Assembly (NCBI GenBank): GCA_022316685.1
Contig: JAKJHU010000992.1
Location: forward strand, 1-64,000
Length of the DNA: 64,000 nt
Source of the DNA: Progne subis subis
Taxonomy: Eukaryota > Chordata > Aves > Passeriformes > Hirundinidae
Direction: 5' to 3'
In this document: positions 1 to 11,535 of the stretch, in pieces
Position numbering within the stretch: the stretch's first letter is position 1
How the letters are laid out: each line of letters starts with the position of its first letter
Made by a program: the position numbers and the translations under genes
The notes under the pieces: model-generated
Told to the model about the DNA's origin: nothing
Databases searched by the model: none
What the model saw: the letters and a program-made list of their open reading frames with translations, nothing else

Positions 1-608
1 CTACTTTGTTGTGGTCATTAGTACAGAGGGAACATGAGAAAACACACTGAAGAATAGATGTCCAGTATGACCATTTGAAAGAAAGAATCATAGCCAGGAA
101 ATTGCAGGGCACAGTGATACAAGTAACTTGTCAGTGTAGTCTTTGCCTCCGAACTAACCCTAAAAATACCCCAAAGCCTAAAGTGGGACAAATTGGGAAA
201 GGCTGTGGACCTGGGCAACAATGGCAAATTGATTTTACAGAACTGCCCAGGAAGGGATGGTATCGTTACCTATTGGTGTTAACTGATACCTTTTCAGGAT
301 GGCCAGAAGCCTTCCCTGCCAGGACAGCTAAGGCCCGAGAGGTGACCAAAGTGCTGTTGCAAGAAATAATACCACGATTTGGAGTTCCAGCCACCATATC
401 CTCAGATAGGGGACCACATTTTATTTCGAAAATTGTGCAGCAAATATGTGACCACCTGGGAATAGACTTGGAATTGCACACCCCATACCACCCTCAATCT
501 AGTGGCCAGGTGGAAAAAATGAGACATTTGATTCAACAACAAATTGTGAGATTGGGGCAAGAAGCAAATTTGCCCTGGCCCCAGGCTCTCCCATTGGCCT
601 TGTTGTGA
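1..608 (+). pseudogene. ERV class I integrase core (pol fragment)
   Basis: Relic of the retroviral integrase, which inserts proviral DNA into host chromosomes. The readable frame runs from 75 to a stop at 606-608 (177 codons); the window edge removes the protein's start. A CxxC pair (codons 21 and 24) looks like the end of the HHCC zinc domain. The catalytic core has Asp53 (QIDFTE), Asp111 (SSDRG) and Glu147 (GQVEKM), so exactly 35 residues separate the last two, the family's D,D-35-E pattern. Wording such as GVPATISSDRGPHF and PYHPQSSGQ is typical of gamma-like (class I) integrases. The reading frame then breaks into the C-terminal segment. Most likely a decayed provirus whose 5' part lies left of the window. 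It is not expected to make a working enzyme, because the C-terminal domain is out of frame. Confidence 0.9.
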
Positions 609-1044
609 ATTCAGACAAAACCAAGGGCAAAAGAGAAACTAAGCCCTTTGGAAATATTGTATGGAAGGCCATATGCAATTCAAGGGGGAACAGCACCCCT
701 TCAAGTAGGGGAAGAAACCCTACATGGTTATGGTGGCCCTAAATAAACAACTTAGAGAAATTGAGAAATATGTGGCTGGGACTCAAAACAGAGAACTAGA
801 TGGGCCAGTACATGATGTACAACCTGGGGATTATGTGTATGTTAAGTCTTTTGCAGAAAAAAACCTTGGAACCACAATGAGAAAGACCATTCCAGGTGCT
901 CCTCACTACCTTCACTGCAATCAAGATCAAAGAACAGAAGGCCTGGATCCATCACTCCCGAGTGAAGAAAGCCCAGAGGGAATTTTGAAGGTCACACCAG
1001 GTAATAACGAACTGAAGCTGAAGCTCACTCAGAACAACAAATAA
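609..1044 (+). pseudogene. ERV integrase C-terminal domain, broken
   Basis: Direct continuation of the upstream integrase relic after a stop. The first 115 bases are readable only in shifted frames. From 724 an open frame of 106 codons contains PGDYVYVKSF, which matches the SH3-like DNA-binding fold at the end of class I integrases, and just beyond it a Trp-Ile-His-His-Ser-like segment appears only in another frame. So at least two frameshifts separate the catalytic core from the end of the gene. The stop is at 1042-1044. The assignment to the integrase C-terminus rests on position and the PGDYV motif; the exact breakpoints of the shifts were not mapped. Confidence 0.7.
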
Positions 1045-1930
1045 ATGGACTAATAGTTATTATGGACATCATGTGGAAAGTTGTAACTATTGTAGTAAAT
1101 GCATCCAGGCAAACAGACAACTTCACTTGTGTATATAGGACAAGGTTGTGTCTGTCTTAGGACAGCATGCCCCATCGTAAAGACAGACAACCAGATTGTG
1201 AATGAGACTCAATTCAATTTGTGTGTTTGCAATTTTGTTAGAATTAAGGGATGTGATTTTTCCTATTGAGCACTTGTAATATCACATCAATATATAAAAG
1301 CCAACCTAGCCACTGTGCAGAAGATACTGCCTATGCCCAGAAGAGTGAATTTGACTTTAGTTGCTCAATTGTTGAAACATCAAAAATTGAGAGAAATCTT
1401 AAAAGAAATTAGAGATGGAGGGGAAGACATTAATTATGATACACCATGACACAGAAACCATCAAAAGGGTTTTCAAAAGGCTTGAGGAATATTTGTCTCA
1501 TGAGTAGGATGTGCCTTTTAGGTAGTCACCAACAGCAACTGGTATACTGAATGCTTTAATCCATCCTATAGTTGTGTCGCTTATTTTAGTCAGCATAAGT
1601 TTAGTGTTATCTGTTGTAATACTGGTTTGGAATTAGAAGATGCTGTGACAAGTGGCAGCTTTAACATCACTGTCAAAGGCGTATGGCTTGGTCTTGAGAG
1701 ACATTAGCTGTACGGCTTAGATAGATGAGGAAGATTCTGTATACTGAGTAAAGGAATTTACTCATTTCAAAGAAGAAGTAGGGAATGAGACATTACATTT
1801 GAAGAATTAAGGATTTTAGGAAAGTTAAGATAATAAGTTGCTGAATTAGCTGAAGTAGATAGGTGAGCTTTGTTCTCAGTTAACAGAAGCCAGATCTTAG
1901 ATAAGATATCCCAGATTTAGTAACTCATTG
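1045..1930 (+). pseudogene. Possible envelope remnant of the same ERV
   Basis: Sequence downstream of the integrase, where the envelope gene of a simple retrovirus would lie. Only short frames survive: one starting at 1060 contains two N-glycosylation-like sites (NAS, NFT) close together, and one at 1333-1449 encodes a 38-residue basic and hydrophobic peptide. No fusion peptide, CX6CC motif or membrane anchor was recognised. The call is inferred mainly from gene order; the stretch could equally be unrelated decayed DNA. Confidence 0.3.
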
Positions 1931-2480
1931 CTTGTCAGCTTTATGTTTATGTAGCTGTGCTTGTAACGAAAAACAAAATGTGGTAAACAGGACATAAGAT
2001 AGGTGCAGATTTCCTGCTTAAAGGACCCATTGAACACAGGAAACTATAAGTTCTACCAAAGATTCATTTGTCATGAATGCATTGAAAAGGTAGAAAGGTC
2101 AGGATGAGGAAGACTCATCTTACTTCCTCACTTTGGGTGACCCCTCCCCAGAATAGACCCCTGACTCATTTTAGGAAAAAGTATGCATGCTTAATAGCCT
2201 TTTCACCAGTTAGCATACAAAGTGAGGAATGGGAGGTGACAGGGGTGTGAATATGTATTTGTATTTTGGGTATTCAACACTTTGGTAAATAAGAGGCTTT
2301 GTGAATTTCGCAATGCAAATTAGGGAAATATCCCGCGTGCTGCCCGGCCGTAATAAGCATACACTTTCTAACTGTAAACTGTTAGAGAGTTTTTGTCCAT
2401 CACAGTTAGATATCAATACTAGATCAATACCCACATTTCTTAAACAAGTCAAAACAAAGCCCCTCGAGGTTTCTGGTCCT
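1930..2480 (+). repeat. Possible 3' LTR of the first ERV
   Basis: This stretch follows the envelope-like relic and contains a short GC-rich segment around 2330-2352 followed by TAATAAG, then a T-rich stretch, which resembles the polyadenylation region of an LTR. The LTR boundaries, polypurine tract and a second copy for comparison were not found, so both ends are approximate. Alternative: ordinary flanking DNA. Confidence 0.3.
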
Positions 2481-2489
2481 GTTTATTAT

Positions 2490-2685
2490 TAATGCTGTAG
2501 TTGTTTTTTGTTTGCCTTGTTATACTTACTAGCAAAGAACTGTTATTCCTTTCCCCATATCTCTGCCTGAAAAGCCCATTTAATTTTCTAAATTACAGTA
2601 ACTTGGAGGGAGGGAATTGGAATTCCCCATTCCTAGAGAGGCCCCACCCCTCCCTAGCAGATACCTGTCTTTTCAAACCAAGACA
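2490..2685 (+). repeat. LTR family A, 3' fragment
   Basis: The segment matches the 3' third of the LTR at 18,148-18,812 and the one at 59,641-60,009. They share AGCAAAGAACTGTTATTCCT-like wording, a GGAGGG(A) core and the terminal wording CCTGTCTTTTCAAACCAAG followed by ACA. The 5' part of the LTR is missing, so this is a truncated or decayed solo LTR. The sense strand is inferred from the more complete copies. Confidence 0.7.
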
Positions 2686-5600
2686 GTTTTTAAAAAATTA
2701 CTCTTTTGTAGTGCACTCTGGCTTTATTTGAGACGCACCATCAATTATTCAAAATTGATTATCATCTAGTTTGGCTGATTTTGACATCTCATCTGATGTT
2801 ATATGCCAATAATTTTTAAAAGCCTCCTTCATTAATACAGACTTAATGGGCAAGAAACAAGTGTAGACAGGATGTCTGAAGTTCTTTCATCACACAAAAA
2901 TATAGATAAGGCTCGCTGAATTTGAATGCACTGAAATGAAGTTTAATTTATCATAATAACAACAGAGTTTTCAACCTCTGGAAACAGGAGTAGGAGTAAA
3001 TTAAGAGATTACTCAAATGGCTTTAGCAACAAAATTATAATTTTTTGCATTCTACAGCAGTTATTTACAGCTTTAGTCGTTGTAATTTTCTACTGAAAGC
3101 ACACACAGGTAGTTAATCAATAGCTCTATTTAGAAGAAAGGGAAGCAAATGCTCATAATGGGATGTCAACACACTGCTAAAATAAAGTCAAACTACTAAA
3201 ACCATAGTTTTTATCTCTGAACCTTAAAAGCAAATACCTGGTCTGTCATCACAGAAGTGGAGCTGGTTTTTTAATAAATCTTTGCTAGCCACTTAATATA
3301 CATTCCTGCACAGCGGTGATATAGATGAAAACAGGACCACAATATCTTTATCCATGTGATCAGAAGGGTCAGCAATGTGAGTGTGCATGTATCTAGCATT
3401 TCAGAAACTGCAATCTATATGACAGCCTTTTAAGCACAGTTTTTGCAGTGTATTTTCAGTACTCCTAATTTCTTTCCTACCTCCCTGCTGCAATAACTTG
3501 GATGACAATTAACCATTGGGTTACATTAGTATAAATATTACAGATATATTAGTAGCTTAGCATAAATTAGTAACTATATATATAACATCCATTTAATATT
3601 GGATATTAGGTATCTATAAAATACATACCATTAGATATGGGGGTTTTTACCACATAGAGTCATATGATCACAGAATTTCTCAAGATGAAAGACACTTGTA
3701 AAGATAATCTCCCTGCCTCTCACAGAACTACTTAAAAGTAAACCAGGAACATAAATATGACCAGAAGAATTGACCAGATGCTGTTTGAATGCTGATAGGC
3801 TTGGTGCTGTGGGGAGTCTGCCACCCACCCTCCCAGTAAGGAACCTCTTCCTAACATCCAGTCTGTACTTCCCCTGACACATCTACCTATCACTGGTTAC
3901 TAGAGCAAGTAATTACTATCTCTTTCAGCCACTGCCACTCTTTGAGGAAGTTGTAGAACACGTCTTTAGATGAGTCATCTCTCCTCAAGAGTCGTCCTAC
4001 TACAAAAATACACACATACATACGCATATGAAAAACAGCCCCCAAAGCTATTCTGATACTTCAGGGGTTTAATCCAGGGTGAATTCAGAGATTGTTCTTA
4101 CTACTTCATTCACTACTTCATTCACAAGACTGAACAAAAATAGAGTAGTGTCTTAACAGGAACAGATGGGGGTCTTCAAACACAAAGAACAAAAGGTGAA
4201 AGATAGGCAGGCAAGCTGTTTAAAATAGACACCCTCTTAGGAAATCACACAAAAGTTCAATCTTGGGACAAGCCAGTGCTGACCAAAATGAAAAACCAGG
4301 ACTCACTAGCTGAACTTAGGAACTCATGTCTTCAGTGGGTCATCACAGAAGGTTGCCTGTAACAAATGCTCAGCAATAGAAGACAGACTGAAAATATCAG
4401 TATTTATGTTAATACAGTAATCATTACATGCCTTACACACAGCACAAAGGAGCTGGAAGGGCCTGAGATGATAGGGACAGCAGTCTTATAAAAGGCCTTG
4501 CACTTTAGTCTGCCACATAAAGATCAGAATATTATCTTCTAAGAGCCTCACTTTCATTCAAATATATCACTTGTGTAATGCTGAACTTTACTGAGCTTAA
4601 ATATTGTGACTTGTATCCTTAGGACATAAAATAAAGCTTTGCACACCTTTCCCTCCACTCACTGTGCAAAACAAACAAAAATCCCCAAACCAAACCAGAC
4701 AAAACAAACAAACAAACAAAAACAAAATTAAAAAAAGAGGAATTCAATGCAGTGCTGGTTAACTGAACCAACATGTGCATATACATATCTTAAACCAAAA
4801 CGTCCTTTAATGTAGAACATCATCCATTGCAGCATGAATGGGTTCTATTGCTGTCACTATAAGTGGATCACTTACTGTAATAAGCACCCACTTCAAAACC
4901 TCCTTGGAAAAACATTATACGGTTACAAATCATTATTATGCAAACACTACCTCAGAGGTAGTGAACAAAAGAGAAAACAGGATTTTGATATCATTTTATG
5001 CACCATACTGTCATACTTTTTCATATTAACTGGAACTCCATACAATGCGGAAGAACAGGCATTGAAATCCCTGCCTTCAAAGCTACCTAATTTAGGCACT
5101 TTTAAAGCAATGAGTGTAGACTCACTATGAGGGCAGGGACAGCTTTTGAGCTCTGCACAGTGAAAATTGAACTGCTTCTCAGTAGAATGCATTAATAACA
5201 GCTCCACTACCCTGACACTGCTCAGGCATCGCACACTTCAGTTGTATTTCAAAAGGGCAAACAACTGTATATACCTGTCAACTACTTTTCCTTTTTATTA
5301 TTATATTACACTCATTGAAAAACTCTGAGCCATCTAAAATGAAATATTAATTTCCAATCTCATTTCCCAGATCTCAGGGACAACATGGCCCTGAAGTTTA
5401 AGGATTATAGTGGTTCAATTTATGAATAAAAATAAAACAAAATTTTGCAAAAGGCATCATTTCCTAACACACTTACTTTGTTACCTTTGTCATCTATGCT
5501 GAGTGCAATAACAAATATGGAGTTGTGTGTCTAGTTATCACTTATTTAAACAGACAGACTACTTATGCAGGGCAGGCTCAAAAAAGCCAGTGTTGGATGC

Positions 5601-6704
5601 TGCAGAAAAATACGTTGCATATGCAAATACATCTGCATAGTACATGCAGCATGACACTAGGCACTACTCTGAGAATTCTTCATATGTTTTCTAAATTGGC
5701 ACTGCTCCCTTGGCTTGAGAAAAATTACTCCTTGTTTATCTGCATGTAAGTGATATTAGAATCAGATTTACTCTATTCTTTTTTTAAAAAAAACCTACTT
5801 TTAGTCCTTCAGTTAATCTATGGAGTGAGTGGTTCAGTTTTGCAGTTTCCCCACATAATGGAGATTTTTATGCAGTTACTGAGCTTTTTCTGAAAAACTT
5901 TCATCAGGTAACTTGGGAATTTCAAGTTAAAGAGCTAAAAATCACATCTGCATAGGTTTTTATCATTTTCCTAGTTTTCAAGGGAAAACATCCACTTGGA
6001 AATAGTTTATGTGTATGTCTAAATTTCTTTCAAGGGACCGTGTATTTTCCTAGTACCTTTTTGAGGAATATCTAGAACACTATCAGAAGTAAAACCCACA
6101 ATTAAATTTACCTGGCCTCATGATAAAACTGATCACAACATCTGTTCATTCTAAATCTTTAATTTTGCCTCTTTCTTACACGCTGGTAAAATTAAAATAG
6201 GCTTTTTACACCTCTCAGAGGTAACCAAGTACCAAATCTCTTAGGAATGGGACCCTCAGATTAATTCTAGAAATATTAACCACCAGCAGGCAACTTAGTG
6301 CTAGAGTTTTATAGGTTAAAAACAACCTCCAACTAGAAAATAACAAGCATCTAGTGCAGTACACACATACTCACTGATTACAATTAACATGAAACTGCAC
6401 TGAAAAGTTGATATCCTTACTCTGAAACAATTTCAATTTCCAGATGGTATTATTAAGATGTAGCCTCAAGTACTGCTAATTACATGACTGTAGTCTTTGG
6501 ACCCAATCCTCAGATGACACAGTCTCACAGCTAGGATATTGATCTTTATATTTAAATCGTATTTAAATGAGGACAAATCTTACAAATTCTGTTCTTCTTT
6601 AAAGGAATATTAACTTGGAGTTGTTTCTGTTTGCTACTGACTCATATGGGAAAAGACATGGTGTCAGAATACCCCAGAAAATTCCTCTTTAAATGCTTGT
6701 GTAT

Positions 6705-6746
6705 GCAGAGAGACATAAAGAGCAAGCAGAGAGACATAAAGAGCAA
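6705..6746. repeat. 21-bp tandem duplication
   Basis: The unit GCAGAGAGACATAAAGAGCA plus A occurs twice in a row without differences. It keeps an ORF open only by chance and is best read as a recent slippage duplication. Confidence 0.85.
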
Positions 6747-6899
6747 GCATAGTTCAAATTCTATATACTTAAATTCACCAACTGTTATATCATCATCAGT
6801 TCTTACACAATGCCATAAAAAGTAGCGCTGGATTCATCCTTAAGGGGACACTCTATTTCATATCTCTCATAATATATAGTTTTACCTGTGTGTCTTCTA

Positions 6900-6972
6900 G
6901 TTGGGTTTTTTTGGTTTGTTGTTTTTGTGGGGGGTTTTTTTTGTTGTTGTTTTTGTTTGTTTGTTTGTTTAA
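6900..6972. repeat. T/G-rich low-complexity run (GTTT-like)
   Basis: Runs of T interrupted by G, ending in four GTTT/TTTG units. Similar patches occur at 49,884-49,950 and, on the other strand, at 46,329-46,418. The frames that cross it are artefacts of composition. Confidence 0.8.
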
Positions 6973-9900
6973 ATTTTGTTAGTGTCTCAGACTCTAGAAA
7001 ATCCACAGAAAAGTTGCTTGAAGGAATAATCAACATGATGTCAGATGTAGAGGGTGGGGGGTGGAAGGAATATAACAACATTTCTGGAGATTGTCCCATC
7101 ATCTGACCCCATAAAATGAGCAGAGGGAATCTGGAACTGAGAGCACAGAAAGACCTCTACAGACATCTGCAGGTGGACCTGGTCAGCCACAGGTGGAGCA
7201 GGCGACTGGAAGTCAACTTTAGCAATAGATACAATGAAGATGTACTTGTAACAACTCACCAGAGCTCATTAGGTATTTTAAAGCTAATAAAGGAAGCTGA
7301 GAAATATTCTCACATGTGTAAGTACAGTCTTTCTAAAGGTTCTTGTAATTCAGTTTTCTTGTTAATCACTGCCTTGTTATCTACAGTTTCAAATAGTATT
7401 TTACAATCTTTCTGATCTTTAAGAAAAATAAGTAATATAAAGAAATGTTTCTTTTCTTTGTGGTCACTGGGATTTTCAGCTGCTCTTGCAATACTCTGCA
7501 CCACAGTTCATTTTTCTAGGACATGCACAAAGTTTTTTAGGAGCTGATGGTAGAGGAGGAAAAGAAGTATCTTACATGGACAAGCCTTAACCAAGTACAG
7601 CTCCAGAGACTGTGGAGAAAATGCCTAAACCCTCAGGAATTATGCAAGGGATTTCTAAGTGTACTCTCGGCAAACTTGACATACATGAAACACATAGGTC
7701 ACACTGAATTTTGTGGTTTCTTACCATACACAGAGCAATTACTTAGGACTTATACTTTTCAAAGCCTAAATTTAGTAATCTTGAATATTTCTTTCCTGTT
7801 TCAAATAGAACAGTATGGCTTACAGTCATAGCAGAAATTTCATAGCCAAATCTGCCCCAAATCCCAGCAGTCTGGCAGTTTCTCTCTTTCTGTACTCCCC
7901 TGTAAGACTGCATTTCCTGTTATTACCATTTTCATTGATGTTTCCAGCTTTAATGAGCAAGATGACTCATCCAGTGTTTAAGTTACTACAGTATCAAGTT
8001 TTAGGACAGTGAAGCAAGAATTTATTTCTAACTTGCACGCTATAAAGACAATTTTCTATCATAGGGAGATGGTATTTCTTCCACTCTTTTTCGTAGTTAT
8101 GCGAACAGTAAAGGAAAGGTAATTCAGCCTCTAAAAGATCACAGGCAGCCTGAAAGTTCCAGATCAGTAACATATGTAGCTAATTTTTATCTTTTTTACT
8201 ACAAGCAAACTACTTAGTACTACCTGTAACACAGAAAATTAAAGGCCATATATAAAAAGAGGGTATGCAAAAGCCACCCACTTCTGCAATAAAGAAAATG
8301 CAATTAATCACTGTATGTGTTTCCAAAGAAAGATTTGCTTGTGGTGATTATAGAAAAATATACCCTTGCGTGGGCAGAAAGGAGAGTAATAAAATGAGAA
8401 TAAAAATAAGTATCGAAGCACAACATATGCAGGAATACTATTGCAAAGCCTTTAAGTTATCAAAGTGCCCTTCCTGGCTGCTTTTTCCAATCCTTCCTAA
8501 TCAGTTGGAAGTTTTTGTTTACTTATTTATTTCCACCTGGAGCAATGGTTGCTATCAAAGAGAGCAGACCCAGAAGAATACCTCCTTTTAATAATAAATG
8601 TCTTTCCACCTTGATGTATTTCTCTCAAGGAAGAGTCAAATTATGAACATTTATTTAGAGAGGATCCATTTCTTTCCCTTTCCAGGTAACTGACCCTGAC
8701 TTTGATTTGTTTGTTTTTGTCTCTTAATGCTCTTTACTTCACTTACCAAAAAAAACCAAACCAAAACAAAACAAAACAAAACAAAAAAAAACCCCCTGCC
8801 CATTGTTCTTATGTCTGCCTGTACTGGCTGTGGATAGTGCTAGCTGGCAAGAAAGCTGTTCCGTTTTAAACACATTTAAAGGTTTTTGATACTCAGTTTT
8901 AGTTTAATTTTCTACTAAGAAACACATTCTTCTTGTTTCCAATGTGAAAACAAATAACAGTATGTATTTTTTCTTCCACTGCCCTTTGTGTAAACTAAAT
9001 AGAGGGCTGAGGTGGTTGGAGTATTCACTCATTTTGCATTAAAGTCCAGGTTAATGTCCATGTAATGGAGAAGAGGATATAAGGTGTTCCTCCACTCCCT
9101 TACTTGGTAAACTTGGTCAAGTAGGGAAAACAGAAACATGTCAGGCTGATAATCCTAAATTACTGCAGGTAAAGGGAGAGTGGTTACTTTGAAAATGCAG
9201 ATACATTGTCAAATTTCTGCATTCACTTTTCTTGTATGACAAGAACCACAGCCAGTTAGTGGTTTCTATACCCACAGACTCACACCCTCTCTCAGCAACA
9301 AAAAGAGAAGTTAAAGCAAACAAGCTAGAAAAATCAAGACTGATCTCAGATAAATACTTGCATTTGAAATATAATATGGAAACATAGAAGCCCAAGTAAT
9401 TTTTCAATGCATTTTAAATAGTTTCTTCAAAGAAAATTCATTAAAATCAGGCACTGAACAGGAATCTTAAGTTAGGAATTGAATGCAGCTGTCCCTGGTA
9501 GCTACCATGCTTCAGTCTAGCCTTTTTTTAAAATCTATTTTCAATGTTTAGGGAGTTCTAGACGGCTGTGAGCCTCAGATGAAGATATCTGATCATGAGG
9601 GAGTTTGGCAGGCCTCATATCTGAATGTATTGTGTGAATACCACATCAGGTATTCTGGCAAATAAAAATTCAGCACAGTCACTAACTATCCAGTACAAAA
9701 AGATTCAGGGTCACAGTTAAAATCTCTCATGGGCAATGCAAGGCCAGCTCAAGGCTGCTGTGACCCTCTGTGGCTATGAAGGCTGAGCCATAGAACAGAG
9801 CAGCCTAAGCTCAGCAGTGACTTTTTTTCCTGGACTCAGATGTCAGGCTGCGTGTGGAGATTCATCACAAAGATTTCACTTTATCTTTCTATAGAAATAT

Positions 9901-10246
9901 TAATTTTTTTCCTGTTGCTAACTTTCTTTTCTGGTATTTCAGCCTGGTTTGCTAAAATCACCAGAGTTCAATGAGGGCTATTATACCCGGTTTTGCACTC
10001 AAATAGTGGAGAGTTCAGGGATGTCATAGATGGCAAAACAAAATAGCTGTGAATTAAAACCTACACTTTATAAAGAAAGTTTTATGGAAAAGGAGACCAA
10101 GCTCCATTTCCTTAACATTACTTAAAGCAGTATGACCAATAATATTTTAAGTAACAGCTTCATTCATTACAAGCTTCTAGATTGCTCTCTCAGCCTCAGA
10201 CAGCTTGATAAAATGCAGGGGTACCAAGGAAGGAAGGAAAGAAGAA

Positions 10247-10540
10247 AAGGGAAGGGAAGGGAAGGGAAGGGAAGGGAAGGGAAGGGAAGGGAAGGGAAGG
10301 GAAGGGAAGGGAAGGGAAGGGAAGGGAAGGGAAGGGAAGGGAAGGGAAGGGAAGGGAAGGGAAGGGAAGGGAAGGGAAGGGAAGGGAAGGGAAGGGAAGG
10401 GAAGGGAAGGGAAGGGAAGGGAAGGGAAGGGAAGGGAAGGGAAGGGAAGGGAAGGGAAGGGAAGGGAAGGGAAGGGAAGGGAAGGGAAGGGAAGGGAAGG
10501 GAAGGGAAGGGAAGGGAAGGGAAGGGAAGGGAAGGGAAGG
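10247..10540 (+). repeat. Perfect (AAGGG)n microsatellite, about 58 units
   Basis: A pentanucleotide array of 294 bp with no interruption that I can see. It is preceded by a degenerate AAGG/AAAG-rich ramp from about 10,227. Because the 5-base unit has no stop codon in several frames, long Gly-Arg-Glu-Gly-Lys and Pro-Ser-Leu-Pro-Phe frames appear on opposite strands; these are not genes. A purine-only strand with G triplets can form triplex or G-quadruplex structure. The array length is at the mercy of assembly and slippage. Confidence 0.97.
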
Positions 10541-11496
10541 TCTTAATAAAGTTAAAGCAGTAAAGGGAAAAAAAGATGCTGTCTTCCCCCATCAACACAC
10601 TAAAGTCTTAATATTAAAAAATAAAAAAGAAGGCAAATCTATCCATTTATGTATTCATAATTCCATAGGATCTCTGAAGAAATAATTTATGTCCTTTCTC
10701 CAGAAAAAATATGAATCTCTTTAGTAATCTCTACCTGTAAGGCACAAGTGTGTAGTTCCTTATGAAGTGTCAGAAATTTTACATAAGTAATGGTAGCATG
10801 GTAGGGCAGCACAAGGGGTTGGCCTATGGAAAACATTGAAGAGAAATATTAAAATCAAAAATACAGAGGAAAGAATATATGGAATCTATGACACTAATTG
10901 TTAGGACTTTCAGCACTCTGAAGAACAGGTGTTCCCAACAAGAGCTCCAAAGGGAAAACAGAAACTCTCTCTTGCATGAACTGACTAATCCTAGAGAAAG
11001 ATGTCCTAAGCCTGCTAGGCTGTAGGGAAGTGTGATGTAAAAATGACTGGGTCTTGACCACTAACCTCATGGTAAGGAATAGCAGCATTTTCCCTACTGA
11101 AGTCAATATAAGTTTTCTATTCCAATTCATTCCCACTCTCTTTTATGAAAAATACATTAGAAGACAAATCTGTGTCAAAATACTGAATTGATGGCATAGT
11201 TGTCTATTTTATATAATTTTTAATTTCTCCAATATTTAAATATTTTTAAATATATTCTGTTGAAGCATCTAAAGTGCATCAATATCATATTGTATGGCTT
11301 TGTGAGTTCCCAAAGGATGAGAATGTCTTGATGTTTTTTGTCAAAAAGGCTACAGTTAGATACAAGTCTTGCAAAGGCAAAGTGTTAAAAAATATTGTAG
11401 TAGATATTTTTGTCTAGGACTAGTTATTATGAATTTCAACTAATATTTAAAAGCTGAATTTTAGACTTTTCTTTAAAGCATGATTAATCTGTAAAA

Positions 11497-11535
<39 letters not shown>

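Larger units (their letters stand above)
2686..10246. other. AT-rich unique DNA, no gene recognised
   Basis: About 7.5 kb with no host exon, RNA gene or clear transposon that I can support. Open frames are short and lack recognisable motifs. Low-complexity patches include A/C-rich runs at about 4,670-4,735 and 8,748-8,795 and a GTTT/T-G-rich run at 6,900-6,972. A short 21-bp unit is duplicated at 6,705-6,746. Confidence 0.6.

Noticed and set aside
10247..10540. CRISPR-like or satellite array
   Set aside because: The unit is 5 bp with no spacers, so it is a microsatellite.
10132..10598. 143-codon frames on both strands (Gly-Arg-Glu-Gly-Lys and Pro-Ser-Leu-Pro-Phe repeats)
   Set aside because: They are the translation of the AAGGG microsatellite, which has no stop codon in these frames.
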